A stretch of DNA of 64,000 nucleotides, from assembly GCA_015499995.1 (NCBI GenBank), contig JADNRV010000168.1:1-64000 (forward strand), in the 5' to 3' direction. Both the position numbers and the translations under genes were made by a program. Source of the stretch: Flammula alnicola. Lineage: Eukaryota > Basidiomycota > Agaricomycetes > Agaricales > Strophariaceae. This document shows, piece after piece, positions 1 through 11,233 of this stretch. Numbering within the stretch: position 1 is the stretch's first letter; each line of letters opens with the position of its first letter. Under the pieces are notes generated by a model. That model saw only the letters and a list, made by a program, of their open reading frames with translations, was not told the origin of the DNA and did no database searches.

Positions 1-1573
1 GTCAAGGACATTGCAGGATGGAAATCATTAAATATGCCGTCGGGATACTCGGTCAAATCGGACGTCTTGTCACGCCCAAGTATGGAGTTGACTTGAAGGG
101 AAGTTCCCCCCTCGCTTGCCTTGTTCTCCATAATTTGAGTATTGCATGAGTTTGTCCACCATTGTACCTCCCTGGGTCTTGGAATGGGGTTCGGGTTGGA
201 AGATCAGCCGTGTCAATAAATTCTGACGATTGAAGGGCAATAGCCGTGAACGGCACTTTCCCTTCCTTTCCCCTGGCAAGAGCTGTCCGGATAATTAATA
301 CCATCCCCAATGTAGGGTACTGCTTCCATACCGTAGTGCTTCGTCCAGTAAACTCTAATCATTGATTGCTGCATCAGACTGCTTTCGATCCCTTGAGTAT
401 TCTTCATGACATCGGGAACCCGAGGTAATCCCGACGGATTGAACTGCAGATCGGCCAACTTGAAAATTGTTCCCGTCGGCCCCGCCGCAGTCACAGTCGG
501 TTGTTGCGTCCCACTCTCCAAGGAAGAGATATGTTTTATATACTTCACATATGCCTTCTTGAACTCTCTATGGGCCGTGGGGTTGAACTGAAGAAACGTC
601 GGTACATTTGTCGGGACATTGGTCTGCATACTTTGAGTATCATAGCTGACAGCAGTATTAGTTGGTTTCTACTTCGGCTGCCTCGGCCCTTACCTGGAAA
701 ACGCTATCTTGCCATCGGCCTTATAATGACATTCAAATGCCACTGTTCGCATTCGCATGCTATTCCACCGGAGCTTGTCCATTTCACGGATGATCTTGTT
801 TCCACGCCGTGCGACCGTCCTACGTATAAATTCAACATCGGCAGGCCGACACTCGGTGTGGCAAATATACGTACGCAGCTTGAACTTCTTTCGGCACTCC
901 TCTCGTTTTCCACTCCTCAACCTCCCGCTCATATTCGGCCCTTTCCTCATCACTCAATCCCTCCTTCACTGCCTTCTTCGCTCCCTGATAATATTTGATC
1001 CAATGCTTACTTTCATGTTCCCCTCCGGCTTGCTCCTTAGCCTCCTCCTCAATTTCCTTTTTCTTCCGTTCGGCAACGACTGAGTCGAAGGTAACCTTCA
1101 AATTGAACCCCGGGATTTTCATCCGGCGCTCCGTCGGTGCATGATTCGGGAACCAATTAAAAATAGACTGCAAAATTGCCCGAATTGACCACGCGCGGAA
1201 GCCGAGACGCATCAAATACTCACCTTTTTCTTTTTGGCCCACTCTGATTTCAGACCGCTATCATTGTTCATGCTTTTCTTCGAGTATCGGCCCTTCCACA
1301 ATTCCTTGATTTTGGGAATTACGGTGTTCACGATATAGCTCGCCTTGGTTTTCCTCGGGGCGCTCGGTATCCTTCAACATGAGCCTTGAGGAGCGCCTTT
1401 TCCTTTGCTGTCCAGATTTGGGAGTCGGGTCCATCGTCATCCATATTGGTGTCGATTTGGGGATCATTCTCTTCAACATTGGAATGTGCAACATCATTAT
1501 GAGGTTGAGGCATGGGGGTGGAAGGAATCAGATTTTCCGACAATACCACCCTATAAAAGGGGTCCTGTTTCAC
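1..1573 (-). pseudogene. Decayed multi-exon transposon-associated protein of unknown function
   Basis: Minus-strand coding pieces can be chained through GT..AG introns: exon about 1573-1224, exon 1167-875, exon 829-694, exon from 630 downward to the window edge. The product is hydrophilic. It has an acidic N-terminus, a Lys/Glu-rich helical middle (KEIEEEAKEQ), a conserved-looking EWKTRGVPKEVQA stretch, and a C-terminal VPFTAI...WRTRQARGELPF segment. I recognise the layout as a family common beside agaric DNA transposons but know no function. Two reading-frame breaks are visible: one base is missing near 1350 (between the ...YRAPRGKP and SYIVNTV pieces), and another shift lies near 290-310. 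More C-terminal sequence probably lies beyond base 1. It is divergent to the KDZ transposase gene, with about 1 kb between starts. Confidence 0.6.
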
Positions 1574-2550
1574 TATCGCATCTGATAATCACCTGATGTT
1601 GTGACATTAGTTGTGATTATCTCCGTCGGGGGTTGCAGGGCAGTGGTCCGACGTCATCCTCCCGACACCCCCTTTCAATATCGGACCGGACAATGGCCAC
1701 CTGTCTGACATTTATTATCATTATCTCCGTCGGGGTCGTCGGGTCAGTGGCCCTGCGTCTTCATCCTGAATGGTACCTGATGATCTGCAGGTTTCGATCA
1801 AGATCGGACGCTCAGGATCAAGATCGCACGATTTCGATCACCCGCGCCGATGGCCCTGCCCAGCCAATTGCCTAAATGACATCGCTTAGTCCGATCATTG
1901 CCTTTTTTGGGAAGCGACATGTTTGCAGGTGAGCTCTCTTTTTCCAATGGGGAGTTAGAATATTGCCAACAGTGGTTTTATATAGTCTAGAGGCCTACTT
2001 ATTGAGAGCCTTTACAAAATGAGATACCCCGGAAGAGATTCCATGGTGTAGTTGTTGAGATTCAGATTTTTCTTTTCCAGAGACCACAGGTTAGTTGCAT
2101 ACATTGTAAACTTTCGTTCTGATCTTGCACAAACAGTGTCTTCTGCACCTTTTTTTTAATATCGTCAGAGTGGCAACTCAGATTGCTCTCCGGACACATT
2201 TTATGGCAAGATATCACTCGTGGCAACATTCCTAGGTAATCGCGCATAGTACAAAAATCTTTAGATCTTTCCCAACTGCTCTGTCTTTCCTGTCAGTCAG
2301 CCTCCGAGTCAGTGTTACCTAGTATACATGTCGCATTCTTGCAGTGGAAGCCTCACATTGCCCACGTTCCTGTCGCCTGCCTACTTGCATTTACAATCCG
2401 AGAGAGATAGCAAGAATAGAATGCCACGCATGGACCACATGTGATCTCCTTTTGTGGTAGAACAGCTGACTCTCGGAGGCCGAGCATCACGACCTTCGTG
2501 TGTCAGGGATACCTCATGATCTTCTGGTGCGGAAGATAAATTATCCTACC
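1574..2550. other. Intergenic region between divergent genes
   Basis: There is no convincing gene. A diverged direct repeat is visible: the block around 1612-1665 (ATTATCTCCGTCGGGG, then CAGTGG, then CATCCT) recurs at 1709-1770. The stretch should hold the promoters of both flanking genes, and possibly a terminus of the KDZ element, but I could not find matching terminal inverted repeats by eye. Confidence 0.4.
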
Positions 2551-5500
2551 ATGCCACGAGGTAAAATATCAAAAGGTGATCGTCTTTGCGCAAGTACACC
2601 CTTCCTGTCCCCCATTGCCATCCAAATCAACCCTCTCATGCGCCGACGTGTCCAAGCTGTACAATCAGTAGACTCCGGGGAAAATGATAGTGACCCCGAG
2701 GAGCTTAACTGGTTTGACGAGGCAGTTGACGAGGAGCGTGCAGAGCAACCCCGAGGGACACCCACTCAAAGCTCGATGCCTGTGCAGCCCGAGGTAGTTG
2801 CCGCTCACCAGGCTGAGTGGCCCGAGCCACAACAGTATGATGGAGATCCGACAGATGACCAAGTCATTCAAAATGTGCAAAACCTACCTTCGGTAGGCCG
2901 AGGAAAAGTAAGAATCATGTTCATTTGTTGCGTGTCTTTTCAATTTTGGTAGTCCCAGAATGATTACCTACGCGAGTGGATACCAAAACGAGGATACCAT
3001 CTGCAGACTGTGTTGTCATTGGAAGCGCCGAGCGATCCCAGTCTGAAATGTCAGTCATGCCGGGTGCGGTCGGCGAAGTGGCGGTGCCGCGAATGTGTGG
3101 GTGGCAGACTATTATGTGGACTGTGCTGCAGGAATGAACACCAATTCCTGCTGTTCCATCGCGTTGAGAAATGGAATGGACGATACTTCCACGTTGGAGC
3201 TCTTTGGGAGGTTGGGGTTAAACTACACCTCGGGCATCAAGGAATGCAGTGCGACGTTGGCCGGGAGCCAGTTCGGGATCCCGACGGTGAGTCCTACAAA
3301 TGTTCACCAGACATGGCTAAATAGAGTACACAGAGCCAAATCAGGGGGCAGAAGGCTACGACATGGGTCCACCTCCAGCGATTACTGAAGAGGATAGTTT
3401 TGAAGGTGATATACGGCGGGATGCCGATGGCGGTGTCGTCGGCGATCCCGAAGATGCAGATGACGAAGAGATCGAGGACGACTTCGATGTTAATGCTGCC
3501 CATCCCGAGACACTGCCTCGCCCGCGACCGACGGACAACGATGGGCACAAATTCATCACCATTGTCGATGTCTCAGGGATCCACCATCTGCCTGTGGTAA
3601 AATGTGGTTGCCATCCCGAGGTTGAAGAACAGCTTCAATACATCGAGATGGGCCTGTTCCCGAATACCTATGACATCATCAAAACGGTCTTCACAATGAA
3701 CGTCCTGAATGACTTTCGACTTTCGAATCTCGAGTGCAAAACAACCGCATATCAGTATTATGCTAAGCTGCGGCGGCTGACCTGTCCTGCATTCCCGAAG
3801 GCAGTCCTCAACCGGTACCGAGAGCTCCGTCGGCTCAGTCGTGAATACAGGAATCTCAAGCTGTGGAAAATGCATGGCCGTGGGCATGACGAACCTGTAA
3901 CCGAGAGACAGGATGGGGAACAGGAGCCTCAGGAGCGTGACGCAGCTGCAGAGCCGCCGTTGATGGAGGTTGATCGAGATGCCGAGGGAAGCCCAGCCGC
4001 GCCCGAAATTGCCAGAGGGAAGTTAGGATTGTTTTGTCCAACGTGTCCACAGCCGGGTGTAAACCTTCCGGATGAGTGGACCGATGACCCATTATGGTGG
4101 CTGTATATCAGGAAATTCTGTGCCGATGGGAATTTCAAAGCAGATCACCTCAACCAGAAGAACGAACATGACGACGTCCACCTTACCAATGGTGAGGCCT
4201 TTATGACAGCGCCAAAGCCATACGAGGAACATTTAGTCGATGCGGCGAAACACGCCCACAAATACGCACATGTGAGTTCGTTTTATGCTGCAGAGATGGC
4301 AGTCAATGGTGCCCGACGCCCCCACTCGGCTCCGTGGAAAATCGTTCTCGGCACCTGCATGGCGCCGAGGAGGAGGCTTTCTCGGTGCCACGCAGGTGCC
4401 GAGTGAAGGTACCTTTCGGCGCCTTTACGGGACCGAGAGAGACCTCACCTCGGCGCCATGGAGGCGCCGACGTGCAGGCTATGTCGGTGCCCTCACGGTC
4501 CCGAGAAATACGTCTCTCGGTGACCGCACGCTGCCGACACAGCCTTCACCTCGGTGCCTCCATGGCGCCGAGGTGAGGTCTCTCTCGGTCCCGTAAAGGC
4601 CCGAAAGTACCTCCTCGGCACCTGCTGGCACCGAGAGCCTCCTCCTCGGCGCCATGCAGGTGCCGACGTGCAGCTATGTCGGTGCCCTCACGGTCCCGAG
4701 AAATAGTCGTCTCGGTGACCGCACGCTGCCGACACAGCCTTCACCTCGGTGCCTCCATGGCGCCGAGGTGAGGTCTCTCTCGGTCCCGTAAAGGCACCGA
4801 AAGTTACCTGCCCTCGGCACCTGCATGGCACCGAGGAGGCCTCCTCCTCGGCACTGAGCCAATTCATCCTCGGTGCCCCGCATGTTGGACGCAATAACAG
4901 CGCCATTAATGCTAATTAATACTTCGCAGAAGCCGACTTGCCATGTCCATCGGGCACATAAAGATGGCGAAAAGGTGGCAGCCGGACGCCGAGTCCGAGG
5001 CATTGGTGCACAGGCTTGTGCCCGCCATGGCTGCTTCTGCCCGAGCAGCGTCGTGGACTTTGAATTGGGAGAGAGACAAATGTGCATGGATTTCAGCCTC
5101 TCCGAAGCCTTCAAAACAACCCACATGGAGGGGATCAGCTGCACACTCTGTGTCTATGACATTATGTGTCAGTATCATGTCAAACTCACCAAACGTTTCC
5201 GGGAGCAACATGGCCTGACATTGCCAGCTACCTTAAAACTCATGAAGGCCATTGGTCTCTGGCATGTGCATGGGCACAAGGAGGAATGTCTCTACCGGTT
5301 TGCAACAACATATATCCCGGGTGTTGGTATTGTCGATGGGGAAATCTTGGAGACTCTCTGGAGTTTGTTGAACCGAACATCTCGAAGTGCACGCGGAGCG
5401 ACCACGGCCCACCGAACGGAGATTCTGGACGACCACATGGGTGACTCAAACTGGAAAAAGACCATCAATATGGGTTAGTGTTTTATCTCTGCACTGGTCT

Positions 5501-7022
5501 ACATTAACTTAAGAGTATTATTCAGCTTCTACCGTCACGAAGAAGTATTTCCGTGCCGTTAAAGAACAGCAGTCCAGCCAAGACTACTACGATGGACTGA
5601 CCGAGGCAGCTCCGACAGAGTTGATCCCTGAATGGACTGAACAGATTATCGCAGCCGAAGGACGTCGCCAGAACAACCCCGATGTTATGGACATCTATCA
5701 AGTTAAGGTTAAGAAAGGTTCGTCTGTCTTCCCCCCTCTCCCCGACATTCTCCCTACTTTGTCCAAAGCTCCGACCCGTCGGGAAATTGAGCTTCAACTG
5801 TCCGAGAAAGAACTGCGGGGCGGAGAACAAACAGGGCAGGCAACATGGATATCTCAGGGTTTGAAGCTCGAAGAAGCTCAGTAAGTTAATCGCTGTGACG
5901 GGGCATCAAAGTCATTTCTGATTAGCAGCTATTTAGATTCGACCTTCGGTCTCATGTGAGGAAGCTCGGTCTGACACCCACCACGGCCCAAAAGCTCGAG
6001 TTGGTGGCCAAGCGTAGGCAGAACAGGAAACTAGTGGACGGGTTCATGCGGAGCGCCAGCGAATACCTTGGTGCAGAGATGACCAATGGTATCTACGATG
6101 CCAATCCTGCACCTGTGATAGATGCCGAAGTCAGTGAGAATGAGGATCCCGAAGTCCACAATCCGAGGATTAGCCGAGCGGACCCCGAGCGGCAAGGCCT
6201 CCCTTTCCCTTCTGCAATTGCATTAGCAGTCCTCACAAATCTCCCGGTGGACCGCCGATCCTTCATTCAATCCCTTCGGGATACCGAGCTTCACATTCGG
6301 AGTGGCCACGCCGACGACGCCCTGGAACTTGTTAGAGGTGCCGTTATACAGCTTTCCTGGCAATACAAGAACAGGCTCCGAGGCGCAATCGGAGCCCAAC
6401 GGACACGTTCTTGGGATAAGGTGAACCTGCTAAACAAGATTTGGAAACTCCAAAGACGTGTTTACAACCACAATCGTGAGGTTATGATGAGCCTCGATGA
6501 TACGGGCACCATAGCCGTAAAGTATCCAGAACTACTGATTTCTGATTGCACCATCAGTACGGCGGTGTCAGAACCCAATGCCTATGGTCAGAGTACCGAT
6601 CGACTGCCGTGGTTCTGGAGCTCTGCTCGGCCTGGAACACTTTCGGTCCCCGAGAGTGAATACTACAATGAATGTAGGATCTTCATTTCTGCCGCTCGGG
6701 GCCATGCTGACGGAAAATCCCAGTTTATCGAGTCAATTGGCTCAGGGCGAGAGCACAAAGAGGTCGATGGGCGGAGGAACTCATTCTTACGAGACGTGAA
6801 ATGCAATGGACGGTTCGATTCTATGTACACATGGCCGAGAAATGGAAGGCCCGCCGGGACACATGGCTGCTCCACCGAGATCCCGACGGTCAGATTGCGC
6901 GCGGTCACCGAGCATATGCTGAACAACAAATGGCAATGTGGAACGAGCTCGGGCGCGTATCAGAAGTTATGTTTACGAACGCCAATAGTGATCATACGTG
7001 TTCCTGGCGGCTTGTAGTGTAA
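2551..7022 (+). CDS. KDZ-family transposase with N-terminal CxC2 cysteine cluster, apparently intact
   Basis: Eight exons are inferred: 2551-2907, 2953-3286, 3325-4271, 4930-5473, 5526-5717, 5769-5880, 5937-6673 and 6724-7022. All have GT..AG introns in compatible phase and give about 1173 aa with no stop. The N-terminus carries the CxC2 cluster (CQSC, WRCREC, LCGLCC, roughly residues 150-180), then the CGC region near 323. The transposase core follows: CPTCPQPGVN near 467, GIGAQACARHGCF near 569, SVVDFELGERQ, and IGLWHVHGHKEEC near 657. The C-terminal part ends with the RARAQRGRWAEEL...AEKWKARRD helices. This is the Kyakuja-Dileera-Zisupton class of DNA transposases found in fungi. The 50-nt intron 6674-6723 was decisive: skipping it restores a reading frame that otherwise looks shifted. 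ATG 2551 is the first ATG in frame after a long open stretch. Intron 4272-4929 is about ten times longer than the rest because of a repeat. It sits next to a TET/JBP gene, a pairing reported for fungal KDZ elements. Confidence 0.88.
4336..4860. repeat. GC-rich fold-back repeat filling a KDZ intron
   Basis: The 658-nt intron 4272-4929 is occupied by a GC-rich block built of short units such as CTCGGCACCTGCATGGC in both orientations. The block at 4431-4466 is inverted at about 4554-4600 and again at 4749-4795. The span around 4475-4605 is repeated directly at 4670-4800 (period 195). The donor (GTGAGT at 4272) and acceptor (TTCGCAG ending 4929) flank it cleanly, so splicing could remove it. It is either a non-autonomous fold-back/MITE insertion or local expansion; no clear target duplication was seen. 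Confidence 0.8.
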
Positions 7023-7155
7023 TTGTATTGCTGTGAGGCATGTTATATCACATGATCTTATCTCATCTCATCTTCATGCAGTGAGGCAATTGTTTCTTTC
7101 TCATCTCTTGACTATGCCCCTTGCACGGCTTGTTTCCCCGTCTCCTCAGGACAGA

Positions 7156-8752
7156 ATGCCGACATCATACGAAGAGCGGGAGGCTGAGGCCCGCTTAAAG
7201 CTTCACCTCTTGATGGCCAGACTTCGCACAGCATTGAGAGCCCTGATGGATGCGGATCGCGACTGGCTGAACGTGAATTGGCATCGGAACCTAGAAGACG
7301 AGGCAGTAAGCCTTTGCATTTGGCCGTGAAGCTCCGGTTCACTCTTCTAACCTTATGGTACAGGAACAGATCATGGCGCACGTCGGCTACTGCGCATTGA
7401 ATGGCTTCCGAATCGAACTTCCTTACCTGCTCCAAGATGTCACAGATGCCATCTTCTCGAACGAACCACCTCTCGGTCCCGAGACCTTCACACTCCCGGC
7501 TTCAATCAATATGGACTTTATGGCTTTTGACGATTCCAACATCATTGGTTTGACTGACGAGTATGCGTATTGGTGGAACAAGCCCAAGGAGGAGGTTGAG
7601 GCCTGCCGTGTTACCCGTCTCGATATGTTTAACCATTTTGTCGACTTTTACAACAAGGTCAGTTACTTGGGGAGGTATATTTGGGCACTACCTGATGACT
7701 TAACTTCTTAGGCGCACGACAGGCAGAAAGCTAGGACCATAGAAACTGGTAAATCAGCTACCGTTCGATATCTGAATCCCGCTCGCGACCGCGTTGTCCC
7801 CGGGATGGCTGAAAGGCCAACACCACCGGTGCCCATGTCCGCCGAACCCTCCGTCTCCACTCAGAAAGGCGCCACCGAGTCGACCCCGAAAGCGGATGCC
7901 GGGTCACCGCCGACCTGCCCTAGCTGCGGTCCTTTGCGCCAGGCCTTGCTGTTGGCCTTTGAGAAGCTTCAGCTTCTCACTAATCGAGTCAATAATGCAA
8001 TTAGAGGTGGCGAAGAGGCGGCAGACCGCTCGGCGGCGAGGATCGGAGCTTATGACGTCCTTGACGAGGTCCATTCAAAATACGGTATGCCTTTCAAGGA
8101 TGGGCCTCGGCTCCCGAAGGAATATCACCAGAAGTACCCAAGACACAAACACCCAGATCCTATGGGCGGACGTGAAACTCGCAAGGGGAAGGAGAAGGTG
8201 GCTGATGGAGAGCCTGCAGGTGATCGCCACCACTACAATCCAAAAGTCTACAAGCATCTGCCTCACCCCCAGCTGCACCAGTCCTCTTTTACGCAAGTTC
8301 TGTCAGGGGCTGAACCTCCGCCAGCTACCTCATCGGTTAAGGCATCTACATCCCCCTCTCCTCAATCGGTGGCCGAGATGAGTCCCGGAATTGATTTGGA
8401 TGGCCAGTGGGCTGAGCCACCAGTGAAAGAGCAATCTTCCTTGCCCTTTACTCGCGCAGTTCCCGACATCATTCCTGGAATTGACTCTGACAGCCAGTCA
8501 TCTGCGAGCGGGCCAACATCGGTGCCAAATGACTTCCATCCAGGTAGTTCCGACGGCTCCGCCCGTGAGTCTGACAGCACCGAAGGCTCCGATGAAGGTT
8601 CCGATGACAGCGACCATGACAATAGTGGCGATTCAGATGCCGATGGAGATTGGGATGAGGAGGTCAGTGAAGATGAAGAGTCCGAACTTGAGGAAGGTAA
8701 CTGCGATGGAGGCTCTGTGGGTTCCGAAAGCGATGGGGAGGATTCCGAGTAG
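7156..8752 (+). CDS. Unknown protein with acidic C-terminal tail, in the KDZ/TET island
   Basis: Three exons (7156-7305, 7364-7657, 7712-8752; introns of 58 and 54 nt) give about 494 aa without stops. An in-frame ATG at 7114 is an alternative start. The N-terminal third is helical (EEREAEARLKLHLLMARL) and holds a DWLNVNW and EYAYWWNKP region. The middle has a CPSCGP pair and a basic stretch (KEYHQKYPRHKHPDP). The last about 110 residues are almost all Asp, Glu, Ser and Gly. No catalytic motif was recognised. It starts 130 nt after the KDZ stop on the same strand and converges on the TET/JBP gene, so it may be cargo of the same mobile unit. The acidic tail would suit chromatin or histone binding, but that is only a guess. 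Confidence 0.72.
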
Positions 8753-8830
8753 GCTGCTATTTGTCAATGAGCCACTTTAAATATACTATTATGTGACTTT
8801 CATGAATGGTAGATTAAATACATAACTGTG

Positions 8831-10081
8831 CTATACATGATCATATTTCGATTGGTTCATCCAAGACGGACTCGGTATGCCGAGCGCTTCAATGACCTTG
8901 TTCTTCATGTGATATACCAGACATGCTCGGTTCCCAGGACATGTCGCCCCATGCTGCACTACTCTGCCGGCCAACCCTACAACAGTGCCAGGGTCATACT
9001 TGAACCTCATCCCTAGTCCTGGGAACTCCATTCTTCCATTGTTGTACTGTCCTAGGGCCACCAAGATATCGAACCATTGATAAGCTGAACCATTGTCTCG
9101 GTGAAATGGTGAGTCGCGGTTGCTGATCACTGTCATTACTGTGAAGGGAGAGCTCCATACTCGGAGTATCTCGGCAAGCCGATTGCCCTTGTGTACGGAC
9201 CTCGGGTCGGTGTTTAACTGCCTCAGAGCATCCATTCCGGCAGCATATAGCTCAGGATGGATGATGCTCAAAATACCGCGACCAGAGCTGAGCCTCTGAC
9301 TTGTTTCCGCAACCATGCCAGGCTATGGTTCTTCGCGAGTTCCACTGAAACTTCAAGCTTGTTTGATTTCTGTAAAAATGAATTATTACTCCTTAGTTTA
9401 TAAGTTTACAATTGTCTTACCTCATGGGCTTGCTGAAACCAAGCGGGCGACATACTGGCATTGCCAGGCTTCAACCATCCCGGATGAGCTCGGAAAAATG
9501 TCGGTTTGATTCGCCAACTGGTTGAACCTTTGCTGATACGAAGGGACTTGTCAAGTAAGTTCATGTCATCCCACATTTGCACCTGAGGCCGGTCAGTCTC
9601 GGCACCGTCCGGGAGCTAGTCAAACAGACTTACAGTACGTTCTGCTGTCAGGGCTCTAGGGAGATACCATAGCAGGATATTACCCTCTATGTCGGTAACT
9701 ATGCATGGGTCCATTGTGTAGACAGTTGGTGAATATATGGGAGGGAACTTCTTCCTTAATTTTGCCTCAACTCAGAGATTTTGACCGGTTGATCGCTCGG
9801 TGAGCTCGGCGACGTAGTCCTCGGCGCGCCATGATGTTACCTCTGTTATGGATCAATAAAAGGTAATATAACCTCGTGACTGAAGTTTGCTTACTCCGGT
9901 TATTGTATGCCTGATGGAGGATGTCCAAGGCCAGATGACATTCATACAAGATGTGTGTGTCCCAATCACTTGGTATGGGAACCGGACTATCTAGGCCTCG
10001 GACTTTTTGATGGAATTTGACAGTCATGTAGGCAGCAATAGATTCTGTGAGTTCAAGAGCGAGGTCTACAGCTGCTGGCAT
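8831..10081 (-). pseudogene. TET/JBP-type 2-oxoglutarate/Fe(II) dioxygenase, recently inactivated
   Basis: Minus-strand exons 10081-9895, 9842-9634, 9582-9421 and 9369-8831, with introns of about 50 nt, give a protein of about 380 aa. The C-terminal double-stranded beta-helix shows the metal-binding HxD (SPFHRDNG), the WFDILVALGQY strand, the YDPGTVVGLAGR turn, the distal His (VVQHGA) and a following Arg for 2-oxoglutarate (NRACLVYH). This family oxidises 5-methylcytosine or thymine in DNA, and agaric genomes carry many copies near KDZ elements. Two lesions are seen. An in-frame TGA at 9772-9774 sits between STGQNL and VEAKLRKKFPP. One base is missing near 9270, between GSALVAV and LSIIHPELYAAG. 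The TGA is a likely CGA>TGA change. The catalytic residues are untouched, so loss looks recent. Confidence 0.8.
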
Positions 10082-10797
10082 GATGGTTCTCGGAAAGGGA
10101 ATGCTTCTCTAGATTTCCTTTCCAAGATTGAACCAGTCATGTGATGGGAATTATTGTCCATATGGCTATGGAACTGAACGGCTGCTAACTCGGGGTGCAA
10201 GGCTACTGAACACGTCTGTCTCATGATTTCCTGAGCACCTAAATATTACTTTACTGTATCAGGGGTATGTATACACCATACGGTACTGCCTGACCTACAT
10301 CGCCGGGGAAAAAAATGACCGGCACCCGAGGACGCGAACAGCGGAGGCCGAGGATACCGAAAATGGAGCGGGCTACCAACGCGGGGAGCGAGGATGCCGA
10401 AAACGTCGGCATCAATCTTGCCTGATCATATAAATAGAGTTTACAGCTATCCAATGTATATATAGACCCTACGGGATGGCATAATATACATCACCAGGGC
10501 ATCATAAATTGACCGGTGCCCGCGCCAGCCAATAGTTCGGGGGCGCGCGCTGCCCGACAGAAATAATGGCGCCGGACGGCTAACCGAATACCGTGGATCG
10601 GCCAGGGCTCGGCGTGCCGGCGCGCCCAGACGGATCCGTCTCGACCGTGATCCTCGGGACATTGTAGCCATCCTAGCCGGACCATTTCCCACAGTACATA
10701 TGTTGTTCCTGACTGGGTCCGTCCAGCACCGTGACCATTGTGACATTGTTGGTTCCTTAGTAACTGTTATATACACCATAGTTACACTGTCCCATGT
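10082..10797. other. Non-coding interval with diverged repeats
   Basis: No gene is supported. Two related blocks occur: 10268-10330 (TATACACCATA ... GACCGGCACCCG) and 10470-10525 (CATAATATACATCACC ... GACCGGTGCCCG). TATACACCATA appears again near 10770. These look like remnants of a repeat family. Confidence 0.35.
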
Positions 10798-11233
10798 GCC
10801 CTTTGAGGCGGGGTTGGCTGGTGTGGTTTTCGTGCATGCCCCTCGCGCCAGCCATGCGCCCTTGTTCTTTGAGACAAGGTGTGTAACGCCTCGCCCTTTG
10901 AGGCGGGGTTGGCTGGTGTGGTTTTCGTGCATGCCCTCGCGCCAGCCATGCGCCCTTGTTCTTTGAGACAAGGTGTGTAACGCCTCGCCCTTTGAGGCGG
11001 GGTTGGCTGGTGTGGTTTTCGTGCATGCCCTCGCGCCAGCCATGCGCCCTTGTTCTTTGAGACAAGGTGTGTAACGCCTCGCCCTTTGAGGCGGGGTTGG
11101 CTGGTGTGGTTTTCGTGCATGCCCTCGCGCCAGCCATGCGCCCTTGTTCTTTGAGACAAGGTGAACGCCTCGCCCTTTGAGGCGGGGTTGGCTGGTGTGG
11201 TTTTCGTGCATGCCCCTCGCGCCAGCCATGCGC
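10798..11233. repeat. 94-bp tandem repeat, about 4.7 copies
   Basis: The unit begins CTTTGAGGCGGGGTTGGCTG and recurs at 10801, 10896, 10990, 11084 and 11175 (periods 95, 94, 94, 91). Each unit carries three short palindromes: CGCCTC...GAGGCG, GGCTGG...CCAGCC and CTTGT...ACAAG. The array resumes at 13381-13440 after the inserted element, which shows that it was once continuous. Open frames across it merely translate the repeat. Confidence 0.92.

Noticed and set aside
6670..6800. Apparent frameshifts near the end of the KDZ transposase
   Set aside because: A 50-nt GT..AG intron (6674-6723) with a CTGAC branch-like site restores one frame and the expected RARAQRGRW motif.
10798..11233. CRISPR array
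   Set aside because: The 94-bp units are contiguous with no unique spacers, and the sequence is eukaryotic.
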